Assembly (NCBI GenBank): GCA_038496675.1
Contig: CM076652.1
Location: 12,249,164 to 12,313,163, forward strand
DNA from: Rachycentron canadum
Lineage: Eukaryota; Chordata; Actinopteri; Carangiformes; Rachycentridae
Reading direction: 5' to 3'
Length of the DNA: 64,000 nt
In this document: piece after piece, positions 58,001-64,000 of the stretch
How positions within the stretch are numbered: the first letter of the stretch is position 1
Layout: each line of letters begins with the position of its first letter
Position numbers and translations under genes: made by a program
The notes under the pieces: model-generated
The model's input: the letters and a program-made list of their open reading frames with translations, nothing else
Database searches by the model: none
What the model was told of the DNA's origin: nothing

Positions 58001-61000
58001 CTCTCTCTCTCTGTATTTCAGCGGCAGGAAATAGAGACAAGACAGAGCCCTCAGCTCAGGCGAGAAAAAAAAGACTTCCACTGGTGGTTTCCATGGAAAC
58101 TGTCTCCCTTTCACTTTAGGGGGAGGGCAAGTGACTAGTGGATGAGTTAGGCCGACATTTAAGGTGGCTCATGGAAAGGGTGGGAGGGAATTTAAGGTGG
58201 TTTGAAGTGTGAATCCATCTGACTTTTCCACCCCGGGGATGAGAAGGGTCGTTTGAGGTAATGACAGTGCAGTGCAGGCAGTTTGAGGAAATGGTAAAGC
58301 AGAGAAAAGATAATTGCAGCATCCACCCCTTTCACCTTGGGCTGCACAGTCAGCATGCTCAGCAACCAGGACACACACACACAGGCACACACAGATTATT
58401 GATATCAAGATCACAAATCTGTTCATAATTACATTACAGCATGAAGGGATGATGCTACAATATCAGCGTCATACAGACTAAATAATTGTAAAAATAATAA
58501 GGCTGGGGATTTGTGTGCATGTGTTTGTGTGTGTGCACATGTGTGTATTCTTGTGTGTTTCAGTGAGTAAATTAATCTGAAAAGACTTCAGAGTGTTCGG
58601 GAGAGTCTTGGGCTGGGTTTTCTGTACTCTTGCCAATACAATACCTTGCTTGGAAAAATATATTTCATTTCAGTAATGCTTTACAGGCCTGTAATGTGAA
58701 AACAGCTTTGCAAACTTCCTGGAAATACCTGAGATTTCCTACTAATTATAGGCAAATCTATTCCATAGCTACATTCAAATTAAATGCTAGTGCAACAGAG
58801 TTTGTGAATGAACAGCAACTGAACATGCATTGCTGAATATGCACAACATGAAATTTGTCCATGGACAAAGATACAATTCAACATGTTTCCGATGACGGAA
58901 GACTAGAAAAAGAAATTAAACAGATTTAAATAAAGGATGCTCATATTTTCCCAATAATTAATACCAATTTGCACAGTTCTTTCTAGGACACAAAATTAAT
59001 GTTTCTCCTAAACCCATTTTTCATTTAACAAAAGCAGCAAAAGAAATATGAAACATTTTCTACCCAAAACAGAGAATTTGCTTAAATATAATATTGTTTA
59101 TAATGATTGTGTCCCTGATTTTGGTTGATATTGAGATTGTGTTTAATGTGGCTGCCGCATTGTCCAGGCATGAGTAGTTACTGCCTTGTGTGAGCTCAAG
59201 TATTGAACAGACATAACTTCATTTCCGACACAACCTCCCTCTCTATTGCTCTATCATCTAGCTTTTCTACTACTGCTCTTGTGTTTCATTGTCTGTATAT
59301 GTGTATGTGTGTGTACTTGTGTTTTAGTAAAAAGCTCATGGTCATGCCAAGTCCCTGATGGCTCATTGTTAGTATGTCATCTTTTTCAATCTGTACGACA
59401 CTCGTATTCTACTGCTTCCATCAGGTTTGCTTTATTTCCTCATGGGAAATACCCACCTACAGACGCAGTCATGAATTTCATGAATTACTCTTATTCCTAT
59501 TAGAGTAGACATGAGAATGAATTAATATGAGGGAGGACGATCAACCTTTCAGTAACACTCTCTGATTGATGCTCAATGTTACTGTGTGTGTGTGTTTGTA
59601 TATTACCTCAGCTTTATACTATGAGGTCAATCCCCTTGTTATTTTGTTTATGCCTTAGTGAGGGCTGAGTGCTAAAGCCAAAAACCAAAACATCCTGAAT
59701 TTTGCATACACAGACAGAGGGAGCTCATTACAGGGCACTGTATAATGTGCGTAAGTGTTTGTGAGTGTCAGCGAGAACTTGAAATAAAAAGTGAAAGTGA
59801 AATAAAATAATAGGCCATAGAGTATGGGTATTTTAACAGTGCCTTGACCCAGTTCTTTTACGATGGAGAGATGAGAGATAAATCAGCATAGGGACAGAGG
59901 AAGTGAGGAGGGAATAGAGAACATGAGAGAGGATGAGACAATAAACACAACAGCCATTGAAGCAAACCAGGGCTAAAATGAGTGGGTGGGTTTTTCTGAT
60001 GGTATTTTGGTAATGAAGAATTTGCGTACACAACAAAGGGAGAAGGAAAGGACGAGAGGGCACGATGTGACGTGTCAGACGATTTAAATGTTCTTTTTCT
60101 TCTTGCCCAGCTTTGTATTGATGTCTCTGTTTTGATTCGTGTCTCCACGAAGAAGCAACTGCTGCAGATCGAAGTGTTGTCTGTCTATTAAAGGAGCACT
60201 TTGGGAGCGTCTAGCTGTGAGCCCTGAGATTCATGTTGTCTCCCCTCAGTGGTTCAATTTAGTGTCTACTTCCCTTCTTCTGCTCTAAGCATAAACTGAC
60301 TTAATTTCCCTCCTCTTGTTTTCCTGTTCCTTTCAGAGCTGCCCTATGGCTGGGAGAAGATAGATGATCCCATCTACGGCAGCTACTATGTAGAGTAAGT
60401 CTCCCTGTTGACTTGGTTAACTCTGCTGCTCTGTAGTAAAACAGGAACTCCATTCCCATGGTTTACAACATCTCGTTATGAATTATAAATGACTAAATTC
60501 TCATTTCTTTTTTATGTTGTTCTGCTAATTTGACTAAACTTTGACAGTGAAATGCTTGTTTCTATGTATGCTGCTGATAAAATCTGTTCACCTTGTCAAA
60601 ATGGTGTAATGGGAGGTTAGGACATTAGACACTCCTTTACAACATTTGGTTATGGCTACAAATTGCTTTTAAAATATGACATATAAAAATCACATATGCA
60701 AAAAGTATTTCACATAAATATGTACATATGCTTATATTATATTACACACACACACACACACACATATGAGAAAATAAGAAGGATAAAGATAAGAAAAACA
60801 TATATAAACATATAGAATATTTATATATATATATATTGTTTTAATAAACCTGCATATGTGTCATACCTTACATTTCTGTCTGGGCTCCTACATCCAGCAG
60901 AAACACATTTGTATATGTTCAGTCTTTACTTGCATTTTATGCTTGTTTTGTGGAGCCAACTTCTGGTAAATATATCTGGGTCTCATGACTCCTCCTCCTT

Positions 61001-62280
61001 TCAGTGGGTTTAGGAGGAGTAACAACCCTCTCCTCACAGACATCAGTATAGTCGTAGAGTCATTTGATTCAGTGTCAACATGAAAAACCCATCAATGGAA
61101 CTTGAAGGACCTGAATAGGTGTTTTCAGCTGTTTTTTGTACAGATGTAATGATACAAGCACAGTTTTCCCAACCAAGCAGCTGCAATAAACCCAACAGGT
61201 GATTCATGGCAGTGTCAGCCAAATACATGTAGAGGACCTTTAAATGCACCCATAAATTAATACATCGAAAGGCAGCATTGTTCTGCATGTGCACTTTCAC
61301 TTTTGGTTCTGCAGTACATTTTACTGTAAAATTTACTATTGTGCTCTTAATTGCTTTACTGCTGTTTTGTCTTGAGTATATGCTCTGAATTATCCCTTTT
61401 CCATTATTTTTAATGATGCAATGTTTTTTCAGTCACATCAATCGAAGGACTCAGTTTGAGAATCCGGTCCTGGAAGCCAAAAGACGCCTGGAGCAGCAGC
61501 GGCAGATGCAGAGTCAGGGACTGTCCGCTCTGCCACTGCCCACTATATACAGAGGTACACATACTACAGTATGTGCAGTGCTTACAAACATGCTGACATA
61601 CTTGTTCAGTTGTGCAAACATGAAAATGCCAGGACTGCAGATAATTTTCCCCTTTGCACAGATTTTGTACAGATTTTATTTTATTTTTTTACATTGAACA
61701 TTTAGCATTTTTCATTATTTTCCAAACCAGTGTCATAGGATGGGCAGTTTCATAAGTATTTGATGGGGCAGATGCACAGTGTCACAATGTACGGGGTTGA
61801 ATGGAGATCCCTGGCAGTACCAGGGACAGAGAACATGCTCGCCCTCAGGCCCCTGGTGGGTTAATCCAGGCACGCACATGAGGACGTCCTAGTCCAGTAC
61901 ATCATGTACTGTCTCATCTGAGTGAAAACTGCATAAAATGTGTCTTTTTTGGTGTTTTTAGATTCAGAGAAATGTGCAATTGGTTCATTCAGCACTTAAA
62001 TAGTTTTACAATTATAATTTAACAAACCAAATGCAATGTGACCTTCTTAATAGCAACACTATGATAATATCATACTTAAAAACGTCTATCCCTGCAGAGA
62101 AGCCATTGTTTACGAGGGACCCAACCCAGCTGAAGGGCACCTTCCTGTCCACAGCCCTGCAAAAGAGCAACATGGGATTTGGCTTCACAATCATAGGAGG
62201 GGACGAACCAGACGAGTTCCTACAAGTGAAGAGTGTAATACCAGATGGACCAGCCGCTCAGGATGGAAAGATGGACACAG
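12084..62280 (+). CDS. magi2: magi2, membrane-associated guanylate kinase inverted 2 / S-SCAM (5' nine coding exons; 3' end outside window)
   Basis: This is a scaffold protein of synapses and cell junctions with PDZ, GuK-like and WW modules. Coding exons are 12084-12381, 33225-33341, 47518-47637, 50431-50655, 52230-52458, 52984-53063, 60337-60394, 61433-61554 and 62098-62280. All have GT-AG ends and the phases join into about 477 residues without a stop. In order they encode PDZ0 (about 17-100), the GuK-like region (about 108-285), WW1 (about 311-343), WW2 (about 357-389) and the start of the next PDZ (from about 425). The N-terminus MSKSLKKKNHW and the linker SGTYEDNFYGTPKPP identify MAGI2 rather than MAGI1 or MAGI3. 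Teleosts may carry magi2a and magi2b; which this is cannot be told. The full protein is much longer (about 1450 residues in mammals), so the remaining PDZ domains lie downstream. No lesion is seen. Confidence 0.95.
15487..15520. repeat. (TG)n(AG)n compound microsatellite
   Basis: A TG run followed directly by an AG run in magi2 intron 1. Confidence 0.85.
18417..18437. repeat. (TTAA)n / AT-rich simple repeat
   Basis: Tandem TTAA units within a strongly AT-rich stretch at about 18360-18510. Confidence 0.8.
18527..18558. repeat. (TTTG)n microsatellite
   Basis: Repeated TTTG units with one early interruption. Confidence 0.85.
19873..19884 (+). promoter_or_regulatory. CTCF-like motif
   Basis: CCAGCAGAGGAC matches the CTCF core consensus (CCASYAGRKGGC) at 11 of 12 positions. 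A single short match has a high chance rate. Confidence 0.25.
20780..21260. promoter_or_regulatory. Possible conserved non-coding block in magi2 intron 1
   Basis: Repeat-free, compositionally balanced sequence with homeodomain-like TAAT sites (AATTAAATTCATTT) and an octamer-like ATTAATATGCAT near 21186. It has the look of a developmental enhancer, but conservation cannot be tested here. Confidence 0.25.
24610..25740 (+). mobile_element. BEL/Pao LTR retrotransposon pol remnant (RNase H and integrase parts)
   Basis: The frame at 24640-24891 reads like the BEL/Pao RNase H region: LCGAQEASLLKRELTLDLKE, VVYLTDSRMIL, LQSES and FVGTRVIEV, then a W-Y-NS motif. About 400 bases on, at 25300-25450, comes integrase-like DQGVNFKGGSRGLYEAL and FHFN. 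A frameshift near 25450 and an internal stop follow, with GGSWEGEV and NSKLLG in another frame. The element is degraded, lacks gag, reverse transcriptase and LTRs in recognisable form, and is surely inactive. It lies in magi2 sense orientation. Confidence 0.8.
26228..26252. repeat. (TG)n microsatellite
   Basis: A TG run followed by a T run in magi2 intron 1. Confidence 0.9.
28665..28830 (+). repeat. Diverged interspersed repeat, copy B
   Basis: The partner of the unit at about 1238-1425, with the same order of matching words and the same orientation but scattered differences and small indels. It lies in magi2 intron 1. No coding potential is seen. Confidence 0.45.
31203..31233. repeat. (CA)n microsatellite
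   Basis: An uninterrupted AC run just upstream of the candidate internal promoter. Confidence 0.9.
31262..31680 (+). promoter_or_regulatory. Candidate internal magi2 promoter / alternative first exon
   Basis: A GC-richer island 1.5 kb before exon 2. It has an NF-Y-type GACCAATCCGCGG at about 31307, then C/T-rich sequence suited to a pyrimidine initiator (31345-31440) and purine-rich sequence with possible donors at 31526 (GTGAGG) and 31671 (GTGCCT). No in-frame coding start joins to exon 2. Transcription here is inferred, not shown. Confidence 0.3.
32623..32657. repeat. (TG)n microsatellite
   Basis: A TG run with one TATG interruption, about 570 bases before magi2 exon 2. Confidence 0.9.
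33225..33341 (+). CDS. magi2: magi2 coding exon 2 (start of GuK-like region)
   Basis: The exon is 117 nt, residues 100-138 plus one base of Cys139. It encodes GVVDKDLRHYLNLRF through NLYLRTVP. It begins after GTGTTTAG and ends before GTGAGT. The entry and exit phases are equal, so skipping it would keep frame. It contains no methionine codon in frame. Confidence 0.95.
39372..39405. repeat. 9-bp tandem repeat (CTCACCTTC)n
   Basis: About 3.7 copies of a nine-base unit. Confidence 0.85.
39945..40172 (+). mobile_element. LINE 3'-tail-like / SINE-like interspersed repeat copy
   Basis: The sequence follows a consensus I know as abundant in fish genomes: GGGTGGGGT, then a CTGGAC motif, GTTGCCAGT, GCTGACACACAGGGAC, AACCATTCACACTC, GGGAATTTAGA, CCAATTAACC, and finally CTNTGAAGTGACAGTACTAACCACT. 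The internal segment normally between the last two motifs is deleted. It is often attributed to L2-type LINE tails. The family name is from memory. Confidence 0.6.
40758..40825. repeat. (TG)n microsatellite, long
   Basis: About 68 bases of TG with CG interruptions. It creates HTHTH-type chance open frames on the minus strand. Confidence 0.95.
41120..41162. repeat. 12-bp tandem repeat (GATAGATAGACT)n
   Basis: About 3.6 copies of a GATA-type 12-base unit. Confidence 0.9.
41767..41806. repeat. Perfect 17-bp hairpin with 6-nt loop
   Basis: CTTTTTCACAATAATCC, loop ACCAGA, then the exact reverse complement of the first arm. The flanks do not continue the pairing. Confidence 0.9.
43890..45165 (+). 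mobile_element. Degraded non-LTR retrotransposon (LINE, jockey/L2/Rex-like) remnant
   Basis: The part at 43940-44160 reads like the region between endonuclease and reverse transcriptase of fish LINEs: NHPNQE, LLREQDAAFRTGNMLAY, GIREATHRYKPHIE and SMRRG. The part at 44700-45160 reads like the RT end: YADN at 44829-44840 where FADD or YADD is expected, VNNIKFL, and LLVNIYNSTMGSI then VWCASYAAK. The RT core between is missing. The sequence at about 44170-44690 is not LINE-like and may be a later insertion. Frames are broken; the element is inactive. Confidence 0.7.
47518..47637 (+). CDS. magi2: magi2 coding exon 3 (GuK-like region)
   Basis: The exon is 120 nt, residues 139-178 plus one base of Asp179. 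It encodes CTTR, GEVPGVDYNFV and FMELEQSGALLESGTYE. The acceptor TTTTCTGCAG follows a long C/T-rich stretch. Met163 (ATG at 47589) corresponds by alignment to the methionine reported as the start of the mammalian beta isoform. Confidence 0.95.
47914..47961. repeat. (TG)n microsatellite
   Basis: A run of 24 TG units in magi2 intron 3. Confidence 0.95.
49263..49310. repeat. (TAG)n interrupted microsatellite
   Basis: TAG trinucleotide repeats with three interruptions. Confidence 0.85.
50431..50655 (+). CDS. magi2: magi2 coding exon 4 (end of GuK-like region, acidic linker)
   Basis: The exon is 225 nt, residues 179-253 plus one base of Glu254. It encodes DNFYGTPKPP, a Pro/Ala-rich part, the basic KRKRNQSVSNME and an acidic EEEEEE run before VVNGNG. 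The acceptor is TGCCCTCAG and the donor GTACTG. Met225 (ATG at 50568) has A at -3 and G at +4, a strong start context, and corresponds to the reported gamma-isoform start. Confidence 0.95.
52010..52026. repeat. (C)17 homopolymer
   Basis: Seventeen C in a row, giving a G-run on the other strand. Such runs are prone to replication slippage and sequencing error. Confidence 0.9.
52138..52220 (+). repeat. (TG)n / GT-rich tract adjoining exon 5 3' splice site
   Basis: TG repeats mixed with CATGCG units run to within 10 bases of the magi2 exon 5 acceptor, in the place of a polypyrimidine tract. Confidence 0.9.
52230..52458 (+). CDS. magi2: magi2 coding exon 5 (linker and first half of WW1)
   Basis: The exon is 229 nt, residues 254-329 plus two bases of Asp330. 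It encodes ESSEHEDKS, a Pro/Ser/Glu-rich linker with repeated PKSPSKSP-like motifs, then the WW1 start LPDNWEMAYTEKGEVYFI (first Trp at 316). The acceptor CTCTACAG is preceded by a TG-repeat rather than a pyrimidine tract. The linker is more diverged from mammals than the domains. Confidence 0.93.
52459..52983 (+). other. magi2: magi2 intron 5
   Basis: A 525-base intron containing a (CA)n microsatellite and a strong C/T-rich 3' end (TTTCTTCTTCCTCAG). Confidence 0.9.
52815..52847. repeat. (CA)n microsatellite
   Basis: A 33-base AC run. With the TG tract before exon 5, the two could pair in the pre-mRNA around exon 5. Confidence 0.9.
52984..53063 (+). CDS. magi2: magi2 coding exon 6 (second half of WW1)
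   Basis: The exon is 80 nt, residues 330-356 plus one base of Glu357. It encodes DHNTKTTSWLDPRLAKK, completing WW1 with its second Trp (338). The donor is GTGAGT. Exons 5 and 6 together are 309 nt with equal outer phases, so joint skipping would remove WW1 in frame. Confidence 0.95.
53812..54150 (+). mobile_element. Possible hAT (Charlie-like) DNA transposon remnant
   Basis: The start GCAGTTCCCAAACTTTTCAG then GTGTGACCCC resembles the terminal inverted repeat of Charlie-type hAT elements. The sequence after it (ATTGACACCTCATCACATTT, TAATCTGGTCATC) also looks like a fish non-autonomous element. No matching 3' terminal repeat is clear, so the call is tentative. Confidence 0.4.
54370..54560 (+). 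repeat. Interspersed repeat of a type common in fish
   Basis: CTGTCCTTCCGTACGTCCAC, TTGGACTGAAGGATGAACCA, then TTAGATTTTTGGTGGTCAAA resembles a widely dispersed teleost sequence that I know from many fish loci. The class is not determined. Confidence 0.4.
55008..55067. repeat. (CA)n microsatellite
   Basis: A 60-base AC tract with one AA interruption. Confidence 0.95.
60337..60394 (+). CDS. magi2: magi2 coding exon 7 (first half of WW2)
   Basis: A 58-nt exon, residues 357-375 plus two bases of Asp376. It encodes ELPYGWEKIDDPIYGSYYV. The acceptor is TTCCTTTCAG and the donor GTAAGT. The single signature Trp of this half is residue 362. Confidence 0.95.
60395..61432 (+). other. magi2: magi2 intron 7
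   Basis: A 1.0-kb AT-rich intron with a (CA)n tract at 60743-60764 and TATA repeats near 60820. No other feature is seen. Confidence 0.85.
60743..60764. repeat. (CA)n microsatellite
   Basis: A short AC run in intron 7. Confidence 0.85.
61433..61554 (+). CDS. magi2: magi2 coding exon 8 (second half of WW2 and linker)
   Basis: The exon is 122 nt, residues 376-416 plus one base of Glu417. It encodes DHINRRTQFENPVLEAKRR, where Phe384 replaces the usual second WW tryptophan, as in mammalian MAGI2. A Gln-rich then Leu/Pro-rich linker (about 394-416) follows that does not resemble the mammalian linker. Confidence 0.93.
61555..62097 (+). other. magi2: magi2 intron 8
   Basis: A 543-base intron with donor GTACAC and acceptor TATCCCTGCAG. 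No other feature is seen. Confidence 0.85.
62098..62280 (+). CDS. magi2: magi2 coding exon 9 (start of the PDZ after WW2)
   Basis: The exon is 183 nt, residues 417-476 plus one base of Gly477. It encodes EKPLFTRDPTQLKGTFLS, the carboxylate-binding GFGFTIIGG (about 443-451) and KSVIPDGPAAQDGKMDT. The donor is GTAATT. The rest of this PDZ lies in an exon not found in the remaining 1.7 kb. Confidence 0.95.
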
Positions 62281-64000
62281 GTAATTATGTTTTGTTATGT
62301 CTAAGAATTTTGACAACTGCTTGAGAGATAAAGTAAATTTTAAACAAACAATTTGTCACTGTTGTTGCTGCTGATACTGTAAATCAGTGTTTATACAAAT
62401 GTTTAAGTACAGCCTCATTATTCTGATACTCCAACATTATGGACTTTAATTTCCTGCCAAAGCAGATCAAGTACGAAGACCTTTTGCTGGCAGACTTTCG
62501 CTTTAATTCAAACAGGTTTTTACCTGCCTCTTGGGTAATTTCTGTCAACATTTCATGTACCTAAAAGGCAAGGAGCACAGCCCCCTCAGTGTCAGTATGC
62601 AGTAAATTTGGTGTTGCTGTGTAATTTTGGCATTGAAAGTTAGACTTTTCTCTGCCAACTTGTACATTTCTTAGCATAAGCTAAGCATAACTTGTACTTT
62701 AGTGAGTTTTATGGTTTTAGCTAAGAGAGGTCACCAATAAAATCACATCCACACACTGTCTGTGTTTGTATGTTTGATATATTGTCCTCAGTGACCTAGT
62801 GATATGTCAGATTTAATTCAAAAGGTAAATTAGTCTAAATAATTAGTAACACTTCTAATCAATGTCCTTTAAGGGTCTATTTATGGCTTAAGCTCATATA
62901 TTTTGAGTTGTGTTTCTGTGATTGACAGGTGTCACAACCTATTGCCAGTTGTAATTCACAGTTGTTTACACTGCCTCAGCTTCAACAAATGTGGATTTTG
63001 TGGCCTTAGTAACTTTAAAATGTTTTATTAGTAATAAAATAATTTTTGTGTATTATATGTTTTAAACTTTCACCAAAAGAATGACAAATCTAAATTAAGC
63101 ACAACTCTTCACAACAGCTCAATTCATTTATTAAAATCCCCTCTTTTCACCCTATGGTTCATTTTTAAATGTACATTTTTTTTTTAAAAGTCTCTTACAA
63201 GTATGACTCAACCACAGTTGTTGAAACACCAAGGCTGTATGCTAAATAAATGCTAACAATAATATGAACAGAATTGCAGCTATGTTCCAGGACTGATTGA
63301 AGCACATCTAAAAAATGAAAAAACAGAGGTTTCATAATCCATAGAAATATCAATTCATCTTAAAATAGGGCATCATTGGTCCTTGGTGGCATATTTGGGG
63401 TGCCCTGTATTTGTGTCTGTAGCACTGTGTGTCCCAGACTAGGACTGTAGCTTTCTCTCAGCACACTCTCAGTCCTCTGCCTTTGCACTAAAATGTCCTG
63501 CTTTTAACAACAGGTACTGATTTGATCGACCATAACTGACACCAGCCCACACAACACCTTCTTCCTCAGGAGAATCATTTCTGCTCTTACAGTGACACTG
63601 CAGGTGCTGCATGGTTACATTAGCACCAGTGGTCACAGTATTATGAAACTTGTGCTTGTGCTTTGATTCATAAAACCAAAGCTCTGTAACATCAACATGA
63701 GCAGTAATGCAATCTCACATGGCTTACTTAGCACTTAGAGAGACCCTGGTATATGTGGAAGGCTAAGGGTGGTGCAACAACCAGTGAATTTGAATTAGCA
63801 ATATCCTTGACAAAGACATCAAATCCCCACATGCTCATTTGGTGTGATGTGGATTAAAGCCTCAGTTAACTTGCGTTTCATAGCTTGATACAACTATGGA
63901 TTTTTAATTTTTTACAGAAACCAACCTTGGTTTAGGCCTTATCTTGAAGAGCTGGTGTTAGTAAAAGTGGTCTTGTGTTCAGTGAAGGTATTACTGTATC
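62281..64000 (+). other. magi2: magi2 intron 9, 5' part
   Basis: AT-rich intronic DNA to the window end. The expected next coding sequence (the rest of the PDZ after KMDTG) was looked for and not found. Confidence 0.75.

Larger units (their letters stand above)
53064..60336 (+). other. magi2: magi2 intron 6 (7.3 kb)
   Basis: AT-rich intron with a possible hAT remnant (53.8 kb), another interspersed repeat (54.4 kb), a C/T-rich tract (54775-54935) and a long CA tract. A 178-codon open frame at 54946-55482 begins in the CA tract and is not recognised. No exon is seen. Confidence 0.8.

Overview
This window is ordinary vertebrate chromosomal DNA, most likely from a ray-finned (teleost) fish. The evidence is spliced genes with GT-AG introns, long AT-rich introns full of (CA)n/(TG)n microsatellites, and decayed BEL/Pao and LINE remnants of the kind common in fish. 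The species cannot be named. There are no prokaryotic operons, CRISPR arrays, rRNA genes or convincing tRNA genes.

Layout. (1) Positions 1-6310 carry the 3' two thirds of a Gi alpha subunit gene on the + strand. Diagnostic residues make it gnai1. Six coding exons encode residues 54-354, the stop is at 5169-5171, and an apparent 85-nt intron lies in the 3' UTR just after the stop. A poly(A) signal is at 6287. (2) Positions 6311 to about 11600 are intergenic, with no gene seen. (3) Positions 11600-12083 are a GC/CpG-richer promoter and 5' UTR with three tiny upstream ORFs. (4) Positions 12084-62280 hold the first nine coding exons of magi2 (MAGI2/S-SCAM), also on the + strand. They encode about 477 residues: PDZ0, the guanylate-kinase-like region, WW1, WW2 and the first part of the next PDZ. 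The gene runs out of the window in an intron.

Introns 1 (20.8 kb) and 2 (14.2 kb) of magi2 make up most of the window. Embedded in the introns are a BEL/Pao pol remnant (24.6-25.7 kb), a LINE reverse-transcriptase remnant (43.9-45.2 kb), a LINE-3'-tail-like repeat (39.95-40.17 kb), a possible hAT remnant (53.8 kb), hairpins and many simple repeats. Possible non-coding regulatory DNA lies at 20.8-21.3 kb, and a candidate internal promoter lies at about 31.3 kb.

Functionally the two genes are separate neighbours. gnai1 encodes an inhibitory heterotrimeric G protein alpha subunit. magi2 encodes a multi-PDZ scaffold of synapses and cell junctions. No new multi-gene system was found. The observations most worth checking are the TG repeat that replaces the polypyrimidine tract before magi2 exon 5, the candidate internal promoter together with conserved internal methionines that could give short magi2 isoforms, the head-to-tail gnai1-magi2 arrangement, and the 3' UTR intron of gnai1.
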